Shown here: positions 6,477 through 13,721 of the stretch, piece by piece
How the letters are laid out: each line of letters opens with the position of its first letter
Numbering within the stretch: the stretch's first letter is position 1
Origin: Streptomyces sp. NBS 14/10
Lineage (GTDB): Bacteria; Actinomycetota; Actinomycetes; Streptomycetales; Streptomycetaceae
DNA: 64,000 nucleotides
Assembly: GCF_002224125.1 (NCBI RefSeq)
Contig: NZ_NCSM01000059.1
Location: 44,136-108,135, forward strand
Reading direction: 5' to 3'
The notes under the pieces: model-generated
The model's database searches: none
What the model was told of the DNA's origin: nothing
Seen by the model: only the letters and a program-made list of their open reading frames with translations
Made by a program: the position numbers and the translations under genes

Positions 6477-8018
6477 ATGACCATGAGCGACGTACTGATC
6501 GTCGGTGCCGGACCCACCGGGCTGACCCTGGCCTGCGATCTCGCCCGGCGCGGTGTCAACTGCCGCATCGTCGAGGCCGCCGAGCGGCCCAGCACCGCCT
6601 CCCGCGCCAAGACCATCCAGCCGCGCGCACTGGAGATCGCCGACGACCTCGGCGTCATCGACCGCGTCCTCGAGCTTGGGGCCATCAACGTCCCGACCCG
6701 GCGCTACGACCGCGAGCGCGTGGTCTCCGAAGCCGTGGAAGTGGCCGTGGGCACGGCGGCCCCCGGCGCTCCGTACCCGCCGGTCTGGCTGTCACAGCCC
6801 CAGCTGGAGTCCGTCCTGCGCGACCGGCTGGCGGAACTCGGCGGCCAGGTGGAATGGGGCTCGGCCGTGAGCGACCTCAGCCAGGACGCCGACTCCGTCA
6901 CCGCGACCGTACGGACGGCGGCCGGGCAGCGCGAGATTCGGGCGCGCTATGTCGTCGGCTGCGACGGGGGCCGCAGCATCGTCCGGCAGCGGATGGGGGC
7001 CGTCCTGCGGGGCACCTCCTACGGGGACCACCGCTGGTACCTCGGCGACGTACGCATCAAGGGCCTCGACCGGCACTGCCAGCACCTCTGGGCCGGCCCC
7101 GAGCACGGGATCCTGTCCCTGTTCCCGCTGCCCAGCACCGACATCTGGCAGTTCCAGGCGTCCGTCCCCGCCGATGAGCGGGAGCCCGGCACGCCCACGC
7201 TGGAGCTGTTCCGCCGCATCTTCGCCGAACGCGCGGGCCTGCCGGGCGTGGACCTCCAGGACGCGGGCTGGCGTTCGCTGTACCAGGTCAACGTATGCCT
7301 GGTCGACCGGTATCGCGTCGGCCGGGCCTTCGTCGCCGGGGACGCGGCGCATATCCACTCGCCCGCCGGCGGGCAGGGCATGAACACCGGTATCCAGGAC
7401 GCGTACAACCTGGGCTGGAAACTCGCCGCCGTCCTCGGCGGCGCCGACGCCGCCCTGCTCGACACCTATGAACGAGAGCGCCACCCCGTCGCCCAGGCCG
7501 TCCTCGACGACAGCACCTCCCGGATGCACGCGATGATGCGCGCCTTCGGCGACAGCGACGCGGCGACCGCGCTGCGCGGTCTCACCGACGACTTCACCAC
7601 CGGGCTCACCATCGCCTACCCCACCAGCCCACTGACGACCCGACCGAGCGGCCCCCAGGCCGGCGACCGGGCACCCGACGCGCCCTGCCGCGACGCCGCG
7701 ACCGGCCGCGAGCACCGCCTCTTCGACCTGCTGCGCGGCCCGCACTGGACGCTGCTGTCCTTCGGCCGCGGCCACGGCACGGCCACCGGGTGGGACGCGC
7801 CCGTCCCGCTGCGCGCCTATCGGGTGACCGACGACCCGACGGCGACCGGTCCCGACACGGTCATCGACACCGACGGCCAGGCCCATCGCGGCTACGACAT
7901 GCGCGAAGACGGGCTCGTCCTCATCCGCCCGGACGGCTATATCGCCATGCGCACCGCCGCCCACCAGGGCGACGCGGCCCTACGCCGCGCCACCGCGCTC
8001 GCGGCCCGCCCCAACTGA
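6477..8018 (+). CDS. FAD-dependent aromatic monooxygenase (PheA/TfdB type)
   Basis: A 513-residue class A flavoprotein hydroxylase. The FAD/ADP site is VLIVGAGPTGLTLACDL (residues 6-22), the mid-protein DG motif is VVGCDGGRSIVRQR, and the FAD-ribityl GD motif is AGDAAHIHSPAGGQGMNTGI. A C-terminal thioredoxin-like domain (about 385-510) is present, as in phenol hydroxylase-type and polyketide or rifampicin hydroxylases. It uses NAD(P)H and O2 to hydroxylate an aromatic ring. The context (divergent MarR with twin operators) suggests inducible detoxification or catabolism of an aromatic compound. Start at ATG 6477; an in-frame ATG at 6483 is also possible. Confidence 0.9.
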   Translation: MTMSDVLIVGAGPTGLTLACDLARRGVNCRIVEAAERPSTASRAKTIQPRALEIADDLGVIDRVLELGAINVPTRRYDRERVVSEAVEVAVGTAAPGAPYPPVWLSQPQLESVLRDRLAELGGQVEWGSAVSDLSQDADSVTATVRTAAGQREIRARYVVGCDGGRSIVRQRMGAVLRGTSYGDHRWYLGDVRIKGLDRHCQHLWAGPEHGILSLFPLPSTDIWQFQASVPADEREPGTPTLELFRRIFAERAGLPGVDLQDAGWRSLYQVNVCLVDRYRVGRAFVAGDAAHIHSPAGGQGMNTGIQDAYNLGWKLAAVLGGADAALLDTYERERHPVAQAVLDDSTSRMHAMMRAFGDSDAATALRGLTDDFTTGLTIAYPTSPLTTRPSGPQAGDRAPDAPCRDAATGREHRLFDLLRGPHWTLLSFGRGHGTATGWDAPVPLRAYRVTDDPTATGPDTVIDTDGQAHRGYDMREDGLVLIRPDGYIAMRTAAHQGDAALRRATALAARPN

Positions 8019-8114
8019 AGCCGCTGACCGCAGTCTTCCCCTCCCGGCCGGACGGGCGGTTTCATGTACGGAACGCTGATCGACTGCGCTCAGCAGGCGC
8101 GAGGAGGTCCGAGG

Positions 8115-9053
8115 TTGTCCGCACTGTCCGGCCGCACCTTGTCCCATCCGGCCAAGTCCGCCCCGCTCAGATCCCGTATCACCAGATCCCGCACCACCAA
8201 GCGCCGCACCACCGGTCCCCGCGCCGCCTGGTCCCCCCGCACCCGCCGCCGACTGGCCGCCGACGCCGCCCTGCTCGTCGTCGCCGCGGCCTTCGTACTC
8301 CCGCTGGCCTGGCTGATCCTGGCCTCCGTCGACGGCGAGGCGACCTTACGCGTCTCCGCGCCCGGCTCCCCCACCCTGGACAACTTCCAGGCGGTGTGGA
8401 CGGATGAGATCACCTTCACGCCGATGCTCAACAGCCTGCTGCTGTGCGGCGGGGCCACCATCCTGACCGTGGCGTGCGCGGCCCTCGCCGCCTATCCGCT
8501 GTCCCGGTTCCGCTCCCGGCTCGTACGCCCGTATCTGCTGACGATCCTGTTCAGCACCTGTCTGCCGATCACCGCGATCATGGTCCCGGTCTACGGCCTC
8601 TTCGTACAGGTCGACCTGATCGACACGATGTACGGAACGGCGCTGTTCCTGGCCGCCTCGCAACTCCCGTTCGCCATCTGGCTGATGAAGAACTTCATGG
8701 ACGGCGTCCCGGTCATCCTCGAAGAGGCCGCGTGGACGGACGGCGCGTCCTGGCTGCAGAGCCTGGTGCGCGTCATCCTGCCCCTGATGGGACCAGGCAT
8801 CACGGTCGTGATGATCTACAGCTTCATCATGATGTGGGGCAACTTCTTCGTGCCCTTCATGCTGCTGCTCACCCCGGACCAACTCCCGGCGTCGGTGTCC
8901 ATCTTCACCTTCTTCGGCAACTACGGCCAGGTCGCCTACGGCCAGCTCGCCGCCTTCTCGATCCTCTACTCGACCCCCGTGATCCTGCTGTACGTGCTGA
9001 TCGCCCGCCGGATGGGCGGTGGCTTCGCGCTGGGAGGTGCCGTCAAGGGGTGA
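8115..9053 (+). CDS. ABC sugar transporter permease (MalG/CUT1 type), orphan
   Basis: A 312-residue inner-membrane permease with six predicted helices and the cytoplasmic EAA loop EEAAWTDGASWLQSLVRVIL, which contacts the ATPase. It matches MalG/AraQ-type subunits of carbohydrate importers. TTG 8115 is chosen because GAGGAGG lies 8 nt upstream; an ATG at 8064 would add 17 residues. A normal system also needs a MalF-type permease, a binding protein and an ATPase, and none is adjacent. Codon 95 is TTA (8346-8348), which in Streptomyces implies dependence on bldA tRNA. It may be a leftover from a deleted operon or may work with distant partners. Confidence 0.82.
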   Translation: MSALSGRTLSHPAKSAPLRSRITRSRTTKRRTTGPRAAWSPRTRRRLAADAALLVVAAAFVLPLAWLILASVDGEATLRVSAPGSPTLDNFQAVWTDEITFTPMLNSLLLCGGATILTVACAALAAYPLSRFRSRLVRPYLLTILFSTCLPITAIMVPVYGLFVQVDLIDTMYGTALFLAASQLPFAIWLMKNFMDGVPVILEEAAWTDGASWLQSLVRVILPLMGPGITVVMIYSFIMMWGNFFVPFMLLLTPDQLPASVSIFTFFGNYGQVAYGQLAAFSILYSTPVILLYVLIARRMGGGFALGGAVKG

Positions 9054-9058
9054 CGAGG

Positions 9059-9087
9059 TTGACACTGATCATCCACGGGAATAGCTT
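9059..9087 (+). promoter_or_regulatory. Strong sigma70-like promoter before the tautomerase
   Basis: TTGACA (9059-9064), 17-bp spacer, TAGCTT (9082-9087). This is among the best housekeeping-type promoters in the window. The -10 element touches the first of two operators. Confidence 0.65.
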
Positions 9088-9115
9088 TGCATTCAAAGAT
9101 GCTTTGCTTCCAAAG
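9085..9115. promoter_or_regulatory. Twin operators CTTTG-N4-CAAAG
   Basis: Two copies of the same inverted repeat: CTTTGCATTCAAAG (9085-9098) and CTTTGCTTCCAAAG (9102-9115), 17 bp centre to centre. They cover the -10 and start region of the promoter at 9059, so a dimeric repressor binding twice is likely. No regulator gene is adjacent, so the repressor is encoded elsewhere. Confidence 0.65.
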
Positions 9116-9160
9116 CAAACACGTCCGCGTGCAAGCTACCCGACCGAACGGAGATTCGTC

Positions 9161-9559
9161 ATGCCTCACTTCACCGTGCAGATCCGCGAGGAAGAACTCG
9201 ACGGAAAGACCGAGCCGAAGCTCATCCGCGCGCTGGCCGACGCGGTGGGCGCGGTGTACGGCGAGCGGTTGCGCTCCGTCGCGGTCGTCGATCTGTTCGG
9301 CGTGCCGCGCGGGCGCCATGGCATCGGCGGTGTGCCGACCGAGGAGAACGCCCCTGCCATCACGCTGAGCATGCGCGAAGGGGCGCTGAACCTGCCGGAG
9401 TTCGAGAACGCCCCCGCGCGGCTGATCGCGTCGATCACCGATGCCGTCGTCGAGGTCTTCGGCGAGTCCGTCCGCAAGCAGGTGTCCGTGGGCATCGTCG
9501 GCGTGCCCGCGGGACGTTCCGGGGTCGGTGGCGAGGTGGTGTCAACTACCCGGTCGTGA
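9161..9559 (+). CDS. Tautomerase-superfamily protein, 3' end replaced by IS sequence
   Basis: A 132-residue protein with Pro directly after the initiator Met (MPHFTVQIREEEL), the catalytic Pro-1 of the 4-oxalocrotonate tautomerase superfamily. Two halves share the motif GVPRGRHGIGG / GVPAGRSGVGG, so it is a fused double-domain form. The last residues (STTRS) come from the right end of the inserted tnpB element: joining 9541 to 10852 removes the element and gives an original ending GGEVVIK-stop. The present protein is therefore near full length with an altered tail and may still work. It is driven by the promoter and twin operators at 9059-9115. Confidence 0.8.
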   Translation: MPHFTVQIREEELDGKTEPKLIRALADAVGAVYGERLRSVAVVDLFGVPRGRHGIGGVPTEENAPAITLSMREGALNLPEFENAPARLIASITDAVVEVFGESVRKQVSVGIVGVPAGRSGVGGEVVSTTRS

Positions 9560-9680
9560 ACGACTGGGCTTGCTGCTCGATCCATCACTGGCTGTGATGG
9601 GTACGGCTGCGTCCGGTTCTCACGCGGTGAGCGTGAGAGCTGGGGCCGTTGACTGGGCCCCGCAGACCCACGCCATCCAG
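9542..9680 (-). ncRNA. Putative TnpB guide (omega/reRNA) region at the element right end
   Basis: After the tnpB stop the minus strand can fold into CATCAC-AGCCA-GTGATG and GTCGT-TCA-CGAC, and ends GTAGTTGA at the boundary. In characterised TnpB systems the scaffold overlaps the tnpB 3' end and reads out into flanking DNA, which becomes the guide. Here that guide would be tautomerase sequence. The RNA 5' end is not visible from sequence. Confidence 0.45.
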
Positions 9681-10792
9681 CCGCGTTGGCGGATGTTGTG
9701 GGACGAGTTGTGGTCCGCGTGCTCAACGAAGCCGCAGGACCTGCACGCGAAGCGGGCCTGGGCAGGCCGGTTTCCGCGTTCGACGTGGTGGCACTGGGAG
9801 CATTCCTGGCTGGTGTAGGCCGGGTCGACGTAGATGACCGGCACCCCGGCCCGGCGCGCCTTGTAGGTGAGGAAGGAGCCAAGCTGCGCGAAGGGCCAGG
9901 AGTGGAGCGTGGTGCGTTGGGGCTTTCTCAGCCGTGCCCGCTCGCGGATCCCTGTGAGTTCTTCCAGGGCGATGCCGCGTCCGGTGCGTTCAGCCTCCGC
10001 CACGATCCGTTTCGAGATTTTGTGGTTGATGTCCTGGTTCCGGCGGGCTTCCTTGCCCGCGTGCTTCTTCGCCCGCCGTTTGGCGGACTTGGTGTTCTTC
10101 TTCTGCAGCTTGGACCGCAGTTTCCGGTCGCTGTCCCGCTTGCGGTTGATCTGCCGGCCGGAGTGGCGTGCGCCGTCGGAGGTGGCTGCGATGTTCACGA
10201 TCCCCAGGTCGACGCCGAGGAACCCGACGGGGTGGGTGTTCAGGGTCTTCTCGGGGATCTCGCAGGTCGCGATCAGGAACCACTTGCCGTCCCGACAGAG
10301 CAGGTCGGACTCGCCCCGGCGGTGCGCGGCCAGCACGGCCAGCTGCTCGGCCTGCCCAGTGAACCGCACGCCCTTCAGCCGGCCGGCCGTGGTCCAGATG
10401 GAGACGGTGCGCTGTTCGTGCTGCCAGGACAGCATCCGGTCGTCGTACGGCTGAGCGGCCCCGGGCCGGAAGACCACCGGATTGCCCGCGACCCGGGTGT
10501 GCCCCTTCGTGCCGGGCCGCCCGTAGCGGCCATTGCGCAGGTTCGCCTTCAAAGTGGTGTAGGCGTCACAGGTCTTCTTGATCGCATGCTGCGCGGCCTG
10601 CGCCCCCAGCCCCCACCGCTCCCGGATCTCGGTGTAGGCGTGCTTGCGCAGGCCCAGCGGGCGGCGCGCACCCTTCTCGAACGCCACCTGGGCGGCCCAG
10701 GTCGCGGCCTCATTGCAGGCGCGCAGGGTCGCCTCAAGTGCCGCCGCCTGCACAGGCGTCGGCAGCAGCTTCACCCGCACCACCAGCTTCAT
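9620..10792 (-). CDS. tnpB: TnpB RNA-guided endonuclease, intact
   Basis: A 390-residue TnpB. The RuvC-like residues are all present: Asp in LGVDLGIVNIA, Glu in IALEELTGIRER and Asp in HADHNSSHN, with the zinc ribbon CSQCHH ... CRSCG. The start ATG 10792 (MKLVVRVKLLPTPVQ) matches the family's usual beginning; an upstream in-frame extension to 10837 is unlikely. TnpB cuts DNA next to a short adjacent motif under guidance of an RNA from the element's right end. It differs clearly in sequence from the tnpB at 1917-3098, so the two elements are not recent copies of each other. Confidence 0.9.
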   Translation of the reverse strand: MKLVVRVKLLPTPVQAAALEATLRACNEAATWAAQVAFEKGARRPLGLRKHAYTEIRERWGLGAQAAQHAIKKTCDAYTTLKANLRNGRYGRPGTKGHTRVAGNPVVFRPGAAQPYDDRMLSWQHEQRTVSIWTTAGRLKGVRFTGQAEQLAVLAAHRRGESDLLCRDGKWFLIATCEIPEKTLNTHPVGFLGVDLGIVNIAATSDGARHSGRQINRKRDSDRKLRSKLQKKNTKSAKRRAKKHAGKEARRNQDINHKISKRIVAEAERTGRGIALEELTGIRERARLRKPQRTTLHSWPFAQLGSFLTYKARRAGVPVIYVDPAYTSQECSQCHHVERGNRPAQARFACRSCGFVEHADHNSSHNIRQRGWMAWVCGAQSTAPALTLTA

Positions 10793-10983
10793 GAAACCGA
10801 CCCTAACCACCCGGTCACACAAACCAGCCACCCGCACGCGAGTTCTACTCGATCAAGTGAATAATCGTCCACGCGTTCGCTTCGCGCGCCCTCTTCGGCT
10901 CCGCCGACAGCATTCCGGGAGCTCCGTGCCCGAGGTGCACGATGCCGCGACGCTCCGCGTCGCAGCAGTGGGATGCGATTCCT

Positions 10984-11003
10984 CCCGGGGCTGAAGCCCC
11001 GGG
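10984..11003 (-). repeat. IS605-like end hairpin, possible relic
   Basis: CCCGGGGCT-GA-AGCCCCGGG is a perfect 9-bp stem. With the flanking GAA and AGGAAT on the minus strand it resembles right-end hairpins of tnpB elements. It lies about 130 bp outside the intact element and belongs to neither it nor a visible tnpB. It could also be a terminator for the minus-strand gene ending at 11068. Confidence 0.4.
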
Positions 11004-11067
11004 GTTCCTCGCACGACCAGGCTGGACTCACCCGGCGGGCGCCCAGGCGCCGGGCGTGGTCACCCGG

Positions 11068-12276
11068 TCACCTGGCGGGCGTGGCCGGCGCCTCGCATCC
11101 GTGGTGTTGGGCCGAGCGCTCCGCGAACGCCCTGAGCGCGGTGCGCTCGTACGTCAGGTCCGGCTTGCGGCGGGTGTCGTCCTCGGTGCCGTCCGCGCGG
11201 ACCAGGAACAGCGCGTCCTCGGCGCCGTCCGGGCAGGAGGCGCTGGCCCAGTAGGCGCTCTGGCCCAGCCGGCCCGAGGGAGCGTCGCCGGGGGACGGGC
11301 CGTCCTGGCCCGGGCTGCCGGCGTACTCGGCGCGGACCTCTTCCGCGTACGGGCCGTAGTACGCGTCGAGGCGGTAGCGCGGCGAGCCGTCCCGCGCGCC
11401 GAGGGCGCATGCCTCGCGCGGCGCTCGGTCGCGGGCGGTCTCCCGGGCCGTGGACACCGCGGAGCGGGCGGCCGTCGGCACGCCGGCGCAGGTGCCGTCG
11501 GCGCCGAGCAGCGGCTCGTACTCGTCCTCGTTGACCGGCAGGCCCACCGTGCGGACCGGTTTGCCCAGGCTCGCGCCGCAGCCCCAGTGGTCGTTGGCCG
11601 CCTTGGCGGTGGCGGTCGCGGTGCGGACGAAGTCGGGGCGGACGGCGGGGTCGTCGAGGGTGACGCCGCCGAGCTTGGTCTCCACGGTGATCAGCAGGCT
11701 GGTGCCGCCCTTGGCGCACTCCAGCAGTACGGCGGCGGTCCCCTCGCCGTCCTCGTTGTCGTCCTGCCGCACATTGTCCGTGCCGAAGACCCCGGACCAG
11801 CCGTGGCCGAGGGGGACCGCGAGGGTGTCCCGCCCGGGTACGGGGGTGTACGTCCCGGCGATGCCGTACGCGGTGCGGGGCCGCGGGCCGGCCTCGATGT
11901 TCACCTTGACGCTGCCCTTGTCATCGGCCGTCACCTCGCAGCGTACGGCGAGGGTGTTGGCCCGGTCCTCGTCGCCCTTGGCCTTCGCCTTGACGTCGAA
12001 CGTGCCCTTGGTGCGGTTGCTCACGCTGATCTCGCCGTCGCCGAGCACCGCGCGGACCTCGTCCTTGGCCAGCACTCCGTCGCAGGCCGCGTCGAGCGCG
12101 CGGTCGTCGCTGCCGGCGAACCAGACGACCGTGCCGGTCAGGGCAGCGAGCACCAGCACGGCGGCCCCGATGCCCCACGCGCGACGGCGGGTGAGCCTGC
12201 CACCGAGCCACGTCGAAGGCTCCTCGCCCTCCGGTTCGTCGGGCCGCTCGCCACGTCGCAGTCTGCTCAGCGCCAT
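11068..12276 (-). CDS. Membrane-anchored hypothetical protein (downstream partner)
   Basis: A 402-residue protein. A short basic N-terminus (LSRLRRGERPDEPEGEEP, then RLTRRRAWG) is followed by one membrane helix (about 35-53, GIGAAVLVLAALTGTVVWFA) and a large extracytoplasmic domain with several Cys residues that could pair. No enzyme motif is recognised. The start at ATG 12276 lies inside the end of the upstream gene (10-nt overlap) with GGGAGG upstream, so the two are translationally coupled. The pair share the same architecture and the Cys-rich ectodomain style, suggesting they act together at the cell surface. Conserved Streptomyces type, function unknown. Confidence 0.7.
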   Translation of the reverse strand: MALSRLRRGERPDEPEGEEPSTWLGGRLTRRRAWGIGAAVLVLAALTGTVVWFAGSDDRALDAACDGVLAKDEVRAVLGDGEISVSNRTKGTFDVKAKAKGDEDRANTLAVRCEVTADDKGSVKVNIEAGPRPRTAYGIAGTYTPVPGRDTLAVPLGHGWSGVFGTDNVRQDDNEDGEGTAAVLLECAKGGTSLLITVETKLGGVTLDDPAVRPDFVRTATATAKAANDHWGCGASLGKPVRTVGLPVNEDEYEPLLGADGTCAGVPTAARSAVSTARETARDRAPREACALGARDGSPRYRLDAYYGPYAEEVRAEYAGSPGQDGPSPGDAPSGRLGQSAYWASASCPDGAEDALFLVRADGTEDDTRRKPDLTYERTALRAFAERSAQHHGCEAPATPAR

Positions 12277-13628
12277 TCCTCGACCTCCCCCAGCACCTTC
12301 GTATCGCGGCACCCCGCCGACTTCGGCCAGCCGTCCGGCGCGCTCAGATAGCGGTCCAGCGCCGTGCGCGCCGTACGGGAGAGCTTGGCGCGGTCCTTGG
12401 CGCCCAGGGTGGCGCTCGCGCCGTCCTCGATCAGGATCGTGGGGATCACCGAGACGCGGTGGTAGGTGTCCCGGCCGCCGCACACCGAGCGTGCCCACAG
12501 GGCGAGTTGGGGGTCCTCGACATAGGAGGAGATCCGGTCCTCGCCCTGGGCATCATCGGTCCCACCGGCCTTGCCGTCGTCGCCCTTGCCGTCACCGGCC
12601 GGCTTTCCCTGGTTCTGGGACACTCCCCACCCCGGCACATGGCCCTCGCGCTCGTACGAGTCGTACGCGGTCCGGCCGAGGATGCCCGCCCAGCTGGCCG
12701 CCTCGACGCCGGTGACCTGCCAGTCCGCCGGGCGGCTGCCGTCGTTCTTCTCGGCCTCCGAGTCCCAGGTGCCCTGGCAGGCGTTCACCTCCCGGGACTC
12801 CTGGAGGTCGCCGAGCGTGGTCCAGGCTCCGGGCATCACGCCGGGCAGCGAACGGGAGTTGATCCAGCCGCATTTGCGCAGATCGCGGCCGGGCTCCTCG
12901 ATGCGCTCCGACCGCCAGTCGCCGCTGTCGTCGTGCGACTCGTAGGTGTCCAGCACCTCGGTCGGCGCCTTGAGCGGGGTGCTCCCGCAGCTCTGCGCCT
13001 CGGTGATGGCGTTCGCGACGTGGACGGCGGTGCGGAAGCCGGTGAGGGCGGCGGCCCGATAGGCCCTGGTCCGCTCCTCGCGCTCGGCGGCGCTGTCGGC
13101 GTCCTCGTAATCGCCGTTGGTGACAAGTGCCGACACATACAGATCGGTCGTCGGCCGGACCCGGCCGCGCAGGCCGTCCACGCACTCGGTCACCAGCCAG
13201 GCGCCGCGCCTGCCGTACTGGCCGGTGGTGCCGGGGGCCACATACGTGCCGTCGGTCTGGGCCGTACCCAGGAGATCTTCGGTCTCCATACCCTCGGGGA
13301 CGTCGGAGACCAGCGCCTCGGCGTGGACGGTGACTCCGTATCCGTCGCCCCACGACAGGGTGCAGTCGAGCAGCGAGCGGCTTGCCTGGCCAGGTTCGAG
13401 CATCGTGCCGTGCTGGCTGAGCTCGCCCGCCCGGCCGTCGCGGACGAGCCGCTTCAGGTCCGCGTACGGGAGGGTGCCGTCGCACGCCTTTCTCAGCTGG
13501 GCGCGGTTGGCCGCGAGATGGCCGCCGTCGCTGTCGCGGTTCACGACGACGAAGACCGCGACCAGCGCTATGACGAGTACCACCAGGGCCGTGTGGCGCA
13601 GCCACACGCGGGCCCACAACCGACGCAT
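12267..13628 (-). CDS. Membrane-anchored hypothetical protein (upstream partner)
   Basis: A 453-residue protein with a single N-terminal membrane helix (about 11-29, RHTALVVLVIALVAVFVVVN) and a large extracytoplasmic portion. A C-x-G-T-x-P-Y-A-D-L-K segment follows the anchor, and a second CG...C set lies further on. A low-complexity Lys/Gly/Asp stretch (about 345-370) looks like a linker. No catalytic motif is recognised. It overlaps the start of the next gene by 10 nt. Upstream lies a triple GCYTTGATCA repeat. The paired arrangement with 11068-12276 suggests a cell-envelope complex; this is inference. Confidence 0.7.
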   Translation of the reverse strand: MRRLWARVWLRHTALVVLVIALVAVFVVVNRDSDGGHLAANRAQLRKACDGTLPYADLKRLVRDGRAGELSQHGTMLEPGQASRSLLDCTLSWGDGYGVTVHAEALVSDVPEGMETEDLLGTAQTDGTYVAPGTTGQYGRRGAWLVTECVDGLRGRVRPTTDLYVSALVTNGDYEDADSAAEREERTRAYRAAALTGFRTAVHVANAITEAQSCGSTPLKAPTEVLDTYESHDDSGDWRSERIEEPGRDLRKCGWINSRSLPGVMPGAWTTLGDLQESREVNACQGTWDSEAEKNDGSRPADWQVTGVEAASWAGILGRTAYDSYEREGHVPGWGVSQNQGKPAGDGKGDDGKAGGTDDAQGEDRISSYVEDPQLALWARSVCGGRDTYHRVSVIPTILIEDGASATLGAKDRAKLSRTARTALDRYLSAPDGWPKSAGCRDTKVLGEVEEWR

Positions 13629-13650
13629 CCCGCCCCCGCCTCAGCAATCC

Positions 13651-13680
13651 GCCTTGATCAGCTTTGATCAGCCTTGATCA
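13651..13680. repeat. Triple 10-bp direct repeat GCYTTGATCA
   Basis: GCCTTGATCA, GCTTTGATCA and GCCTTGATCA occur back to back, each containing the palindrome TGATCA. The 10-bp period equals one helical turn, so bound proteins would sit on one face. It lies 22 bp upstream of the 13628 start and 41 bp after the pfkA stop. It may be a regulatory array or a simple slippage repeat. Confidence 0.6.
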
Positions 13681-13721
13681 AGCCGGGACAGTACCAGAGG
13701 CCCCGTGGCGCCAAGCAGCCG

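Larger units (their letters stand above)
9542..10851 (-). mobile_element. IS200/IS605-type element with intact tnpB, precise ends deduced
   Basis: The element spans 1310 bp. On its coding strand the left end starts right after TTGAT (10856-10852), the same pentamer reported as the target-adjacent motif of ISDra2 TnpB, and begins with a small hairpin CGAG-TAGAA-CTCG. The right end finishes GGGTAGTTGA. Excision in silico at these points restores the tautomerase frame to a stop codon, with no target duplication, as expected for this family. No tnpA is present, so movement would need a transposase supplied in trans. Confidence 0.8.
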
